Notes under the pieces: model-generated
The model's database searches: none
What the model was told of the DNA's origin: nothing
What the model saw: only the letters and a program-made list of their open reading frames with translations
In this document: positions 63,485 through 64,000 of the stretch, piece by piece
How positions within the stretch are numbered: the stretch's first letter is position 1
Layout: every line of letters begins with the position of its first letter
NCBI RefSeq assembly: GCF_028368975.1
Contig: NZ_JAQNDM010000002.1
Coordinates: 2,800,007 to 2,864,006, forward strand
DNA: 64,000 nt
Direction of reading: 5' to 3'
DNA from: Stigmatella ashevillena
GTDB taxonomy: Bacteria; Myxococcota; Myxococcia; Myxococcales; Myxococcaceae
Program-made: the position numbers and the translations under genes

Positions 63485-64000
63485 TGAATTCCCCCTGCGA
63501 CAACGTCGAGGCATTCGTGGACGGGGAGCTTTCGCCCTCGGAGGCAGCGTCATTCCGTCACCACCTGCCAACCTGCGAACACTGCCAGCAAGAAGTAGAA
63601 GCCCTTCTCCAGCTCGAATTCATGGAACAAAGCCATGCCGCTCGCGCAGGGGGGCCCAATGTTTCCCACTTCCCTCGTCTCACAGCCTCTCGGATCTGGA
63701 GGCGCCCCTCTCTCCTGGCGGCAGCATCCCTAACCGCACTGATGCTAGGACTGGGGGCACTTCGCCTTTACTCATCGACAGAATTTGGCGCAGTGGGGGC
63801 CAAAGCATCCTACCGAATGCTGGAGGCACGCCTGAGCTCTCCAGAAGAAGGGAGCTATAAACCCCTCGCCTCTGGACTCTTGGGGCTTTCCGGGCCCGGC
63901 CGACCCTCTTCTTCAGGGGGGGAACCTTCACCCAAACCCAGGGATGGAGAAGATCCAGTCGATGCCTATCTAAAGCAGGGCGACAGCTATAGCGCCAAGA
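63484..64000 (+). CDS. Anti-sigma factor with ZAS zinc finger (cut by window edge)
   Basis: The first 172 residues of a membrane protein that runs past the right edge. The N-terminus has a zinc-binding anti-sigma (ZAS) motif, FVDGELSPSEAASFRHHL followed by PTCEHCQ (H-x3-C-x2-C), which binds the sigma factor. One transmembrane helix (about residues 77-95, SLLAAASLTALMLGLGAL) follows and the remainder is extracytoplasmic and low in complexity. The ATG overlaps the sigma stop by one base, so the two are co-translated. It presumably holds the ECF factor inactive until an envelope signal appears. Confidence 0.9.
   Translation, partial: MNSPCDNVEAFVDGELSPSEAASFRHHLPTCEHCQQEVEALLQLEFMEQSHAARAGGPNVSHFPRLTASRIWRRPSLLAAASLTALMLGLGALRLYSSTEFGAVGAKASYRMLEARLSSPEEGSYKPLASGLLGLSGPGRPSSSGGEPSPKPRDGEDPVDAYLKQGDSYSAK

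Overview
This 64 kb window is high-GC DNA from a myxobacterium, most likely the Cystobacterineae (Myxococcus, Stigmatella, Archangium or Hyalangium type). The main reasons are a carD-carG pair (a CdnL-like domain followed by an acidic tail with AT-hooks, then a zinc-binding archaemetzincin-like partner), a MYXO-CTERM-like sorting motif, and many FHA, PilZ, Ser/Thr kinase and lipoprotein genes. The assignment rests on recognised families, not on a database search.

Layout. Positions 1-5328 (minus strand): a rhomboid-TPR protease, a family-39-type glycosyltransferase, and an ABC ATPase with its permease (cut by the left edge). 5418-7898 (plus): a double-FHA/TPR membrane protein and a receiver-XRE regulator. 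7907-10321 (minus): a crotonase-like protein, a 70-aa biotinyl carrier and a biotin carboxylase. 10856-45435 (minus) is the complete division and cell wall (dcw) cluster, transcribed from mraZ: mraZ, a STAS gene, rsmH, ftsL, ftsI, murE, murF, mraY, murD, ftsW, murG, murC, murB, ddl, ftsQ, ftsA, then a 15.2 kb gene, then ftsZ. A sigma70-type promoter and a series of MraZ-box repeats lie in front of mraZ, and many of the genes overlap by 1-4 bases.

The most striking feature is the open reading frame 12337-27579, which sits between ftsA and ftsZ. It encodes 5080 residues: an N-terminal signal sequence and DUF11-like domain, forty tandem domains of about 95 residues, a calcium-binding-type Asp-rich region, a MYXO-CTERM-like anchor, and then, with no stop codon, what looks like a second signal peptide and a complete OmpA-family protein. 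A rho-independent terminator after ftsA suggests it is a separate transcription unit. A perfect 10-bp inverted repeat lies just upstream of ftsZ.

45802-53732: a PilZ protein, a lipoprotein and App1-type phosphatase operon, a small exported protein, carD-carG, a membrane protein coupled to a second GT39-like enzyme, and a lipoprotein. 53827-55434: an SAH riboswitch, ahcY and a terminator. 55636-58695: two tandem M35-type metalloprotease lipoproteins followed by a lipoprotein that is a stand-alone copy of their N-terminal domain. 58711-60993 (minus): two putative outer membrane proteins. 61314-64000: a Ser/Thr kinase, an ECF sigma factor and a zinc-finger anti-sigma factor cut by the right edge. 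No tRNA, rRNA, insertion sequence or CRISPR array was recognised.
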